Source of the DNA: an uncultured Lachnospiraceae bacterium
Lineage (GTDB): Bacteria; Bacillota; Clostridia; Lachnospirales; Lachnospiraceae
Direction of reading: 5' to 3'
Assembly: GCA_902783305.1 (NCBI GenBank)
Contig: CACZQU010000310.1
Coordinates: 1 to 7,724, forward strand
DNA: 7,724 nt
Made by a program: the position numbers and the translations under genes. The notes below the pieces were generated by a model, which saw only the letters and a list, made by a program, of their open reading frames with translations, made no database searches and was not told the DNA's origin. Positions 6,473 to 7,724 of the stretch are shown piece by piece (position 1 is the stretch's first letter; every line of letters starts with the position of its first letter).

Positions 6473-7645
6473 TCAGATCCTGGCAACGCCGCTGTCCCTG
6501 GCTGCCTGGGCTACAGCCTGCGCCACTGCCGGACCTACCTTTGGGTCAAAAGCATAGGGTATGATATAATCGGCAGAAAGCTCTTCATCTGAAACCAGAC
6601 CGGCCAGCGCCCTGGCTGCTGCCATCTTCATCTCCTCGTTGATATCCTTTGCCCTGACATCAAACGCGCCGCGGAAAATCCCCGGAAAAGCCAGTACGTT
6701 ATTGATCTGGTTCGGGAAATCGCTTCTTCCGGTACAGATAACCGCTGCCCCGCCTTTCCTGGCCTCGTCCGGAAAGATTTCCGGTTCCGGATTGGCACAG
6801 GCAAATACAATGGCATCCGGATTCATCGTCTTTATCATCTCAGCCGTCACAGTACCAGGTCCGGACACTCCGATAAACACATCCGCGCCGGCCAGCATAT
6901 CCGCCAGGGACCCCGCCCTTCTGCCGCGGTTCGTGACAAGAGCCATCTCTTCCTTTATCCAGTTCAGCCCTTCGCGGCCCTCATAGATCGCGCCTTTGCG
7001 GTCACACATGATCACATGCTCAAAGCCGGCGGCAAGAAGGAGTTTAACGATAGCTACAGCGGCAGCTCCGGCTCCGGAGGTCACGATCCTCACATCCTCT
7101 TTCTTTTTTCCGACAACCTTCAACGCGTTTGTAAGACCCGCAAGCGTGATGACAGCCGTCCCATGCTGGTCGTCATGGAATATCGGAATATCCGTACATT
7201 CCTTCAGCTTGCGCTCGATCTCAAAGCAGCGGGGCGCCGCGATATCCTCCAGGTTGATGCCGCCAAAGGATCCGGAAATCAGGGCAACCGTCCTGACAAA
7301 TTCATCGACATCCCTGGTCCTGACACAGAGAGGAAACGCATCCACGTTGCCAAAGGCCTTGAACAGCACACACTTTCCTTCCATAACCGGCATTCCGGCT
7401 TCCGGCCCGATATCACCCAGCCCGAGAACCGCAGAGCCGTCCGTAATCACGGCACAAAGATTATGGCGTCGGGTCAGGTCATAAGATCTGTCAATGTTCT
7501 TCCGAATATCCAGGCAAGGCTGCGCCACACCGGGCGTATAGGCCAGAGAAAGATCCTCCTTTGTCCTGACCGGAACGCGGGAAACGACCTCGATCTTCCC
7601 CCTCCACTCATCGTGAAGCCTTAAGGATTCTTCTGCATAATTCAT
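6473..7645 (-). CDS. Malic enzyme, short bacterial form (malate to pyruvate + CO2)
   Basis: This cytoplasmic enzyme oxidatively decarboxylates L-malate to pyruvate with reduction of NAD(P)+, linking C4 acids to pyruvate. It has 390 residues, typical of the short bacterial class, and lacks the phosphotransacetylase-like tail of MaeB. Visible motifs: AYTPGVAQPC (35-44) with the probable catalytic Tyr36; GDIGPEAGMPVMEGKCVLFK (77-96) with the probable catalytic Lys91; INLEDIAAPRCFE (130-142), metal ligands Glu133 and Asp134; FHDDQHGTA (156-164), metal ligand Asp159; Rossmann loop SGAGAAAVA (190-198); CANPEPEI (283-290) and NQINNVLAFPG (312-322). Asp215 after the second Rossmann strand (VIMCDRKGAIYEGR) is often linked to NAD+ use, but relatives with this motif can use NADP+, so the cofactor is left open. 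The start is the ATG at 7645 because GGAGG lies 7 bases upstream. An upstream ATG at 7702 would add 19 unrelated residues and place the Shine-Dalgarno sequence inside the gene. It is convergent with the radical SAM gene. Confidence 0.96.
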   Translation of the reverse strand: MNYAEESLRLHDEWRGKIEVVSRVPVRTKEDLSLAYTPGVAQPCLDIRKNIDRSYDLTRRHNLCAVITDGSAVLGLGDIGPEAGMPVMEGKCVLFKAFGNVDAFPLCVRTRDVDEFVRTVALISGSFGGINLEDIAAPRCFEIERKLKECTDIPIFHDDQHGTAVITLAGLTNALKVVGKKKEDVRIVTSGAGAAAVAIVKLLLAAGFEHVIMCDRKGAIYEGREGLNWIKEEMALVTNRGRRAGSLADMLAGADVFIGVSGPGTVTAEMIKTMNPDAIVFACANPEPEIFPDEARKGGAAVICTGRSDFPNQINNVLAFPGIFRGAFDVRAKDINEEMKMAAARALAGLVSDEELSADYIIPYAFDPKVGPAVAQAVAQAARDSGVARI

Positions 7646-7652
7646 TGATATT

Positions 7653-7657
7653 CCTCC
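7653..7657 (-). promoter_or_regulatory. Strong Shine-Dalgarno site deciding the malic enzyme start
   Basis: On the minus strand GGAGG stands 7 bases before the ATG at 7645, an ideal spacing. It rules in favour of this start over the in-frame ATG at 7702. Confidence 0.85.
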
Positions 7658-7697
7658 ATTTTCTTCGCATTTATGACTCCAGTGCAAAAAGCCATGC

Positions 7698-7724
7698 TCC
7701 ACTGCGAGCTTGCTCGCAAGTGGA
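7698..7724. repeat. Stem-loop upstream of the malic enzyme gene, possibly cut by the window edge
   Basis: TCCACTGCGAG (7698-7708) pairs with CTCGCAAGTGGA (7713-7724) around a CTTG loop, giving 11 base pairs with one bulged A in the right arm. The right arm runs to the last base of the window. The bases left of the stem, AAAAAGCCATGC (7686-7697), read GCATGGCTTTTT on the minus strand, so the structure could be the visible part of a terminator of the gene upstream of the malic enzyme. It could also be a 5' leader hairpin or a copy of a dispersed palindromic repeat. I see no convincing promoter between it and the ribosome binding site. Confidence 0.7.

Noticed and set aside
7016..7624. Plus-strand frame of 202 codons, and a second one at 6996-7484, opposite the malic enzyme gene
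   Set aside because: The malic enzyme motifs on the minus strand are unmistakable; these are shadow frames.
7646..7702. N-terminal extension of the malic enzyme from an ATG at 7702
   Set aside because: The 19 extra residues would translate through the Shine-Dalgarno GGAGG and into the hairpin, and they do not resemble the family N-terminus.
1..7724. Search by eye for CRISPR arrays, tRNA or rRNA genes, transposase genes, riboswitches and phage or defence genes
   Set aside because: No repeated spacer pattern, cloverleaf, mobile-element protein or known riboswitch core was seen. Nearly all of the sequence is taken up by five ordinary genes.

Overview
The window is a compact chromosomal segment (coding density about 97%, moderately high GC judged by eye). 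Its gene families, Shine-Dalgarno sites and intrinsic terminators suggest a Gram-positive anaerobe of the Clostridia, perhaps Lachnospiraceae. That assignment is inference from gene style; no taxonomic marker is present. I see five protein-coding genes and no tRNA, rRNA, CRISPR array, insertion sequence or phage gene.

Region 1 (1-4714, + strand) is a tightly packed transcription unit. It holds carB (large subunit of carbamoyl-phosphate synthase, 5' end outside the window), a Cof-type HAD phosphatase, and an exported peptidoglycan-binding-domain protein with an unassigned central domain and a proline-rich tail. Each junction is a 4-base ATGA stop/start overlap, so the three genes are probably cotranscribed and translationally coupled. 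The unit ends in a long two-tier intrinsic terminator.

Region 2 (4715-6442, + strand) is a single gene for a cobalamin-binding-domain radical SAM protein of the DUF4080-like type. It starts at TTG and ends in a nearly perfect hairpin that has a T-tract on both strands.

Region 3 (6473-7724, - strand) is a short malic enzyme gene, convergent with the radical SAM gene and sharing the bidirectional terminator. A hairpin cut off by the window edge lies upstream of its start.

Functionally the window is mostly housekeeping: pyrimidine/arginine precursor synthesis and malate-to-pyruvate conversion. Two less understood proteins lie between these, the secreted PG-binding protein and the radical SAM enzyme. 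I found no convincing new multi-gene system. The most original items are the architecture of the PG-binding protein, its coupling to carB and a HAD phosphatase, and the truncated hairpin at the right edge.
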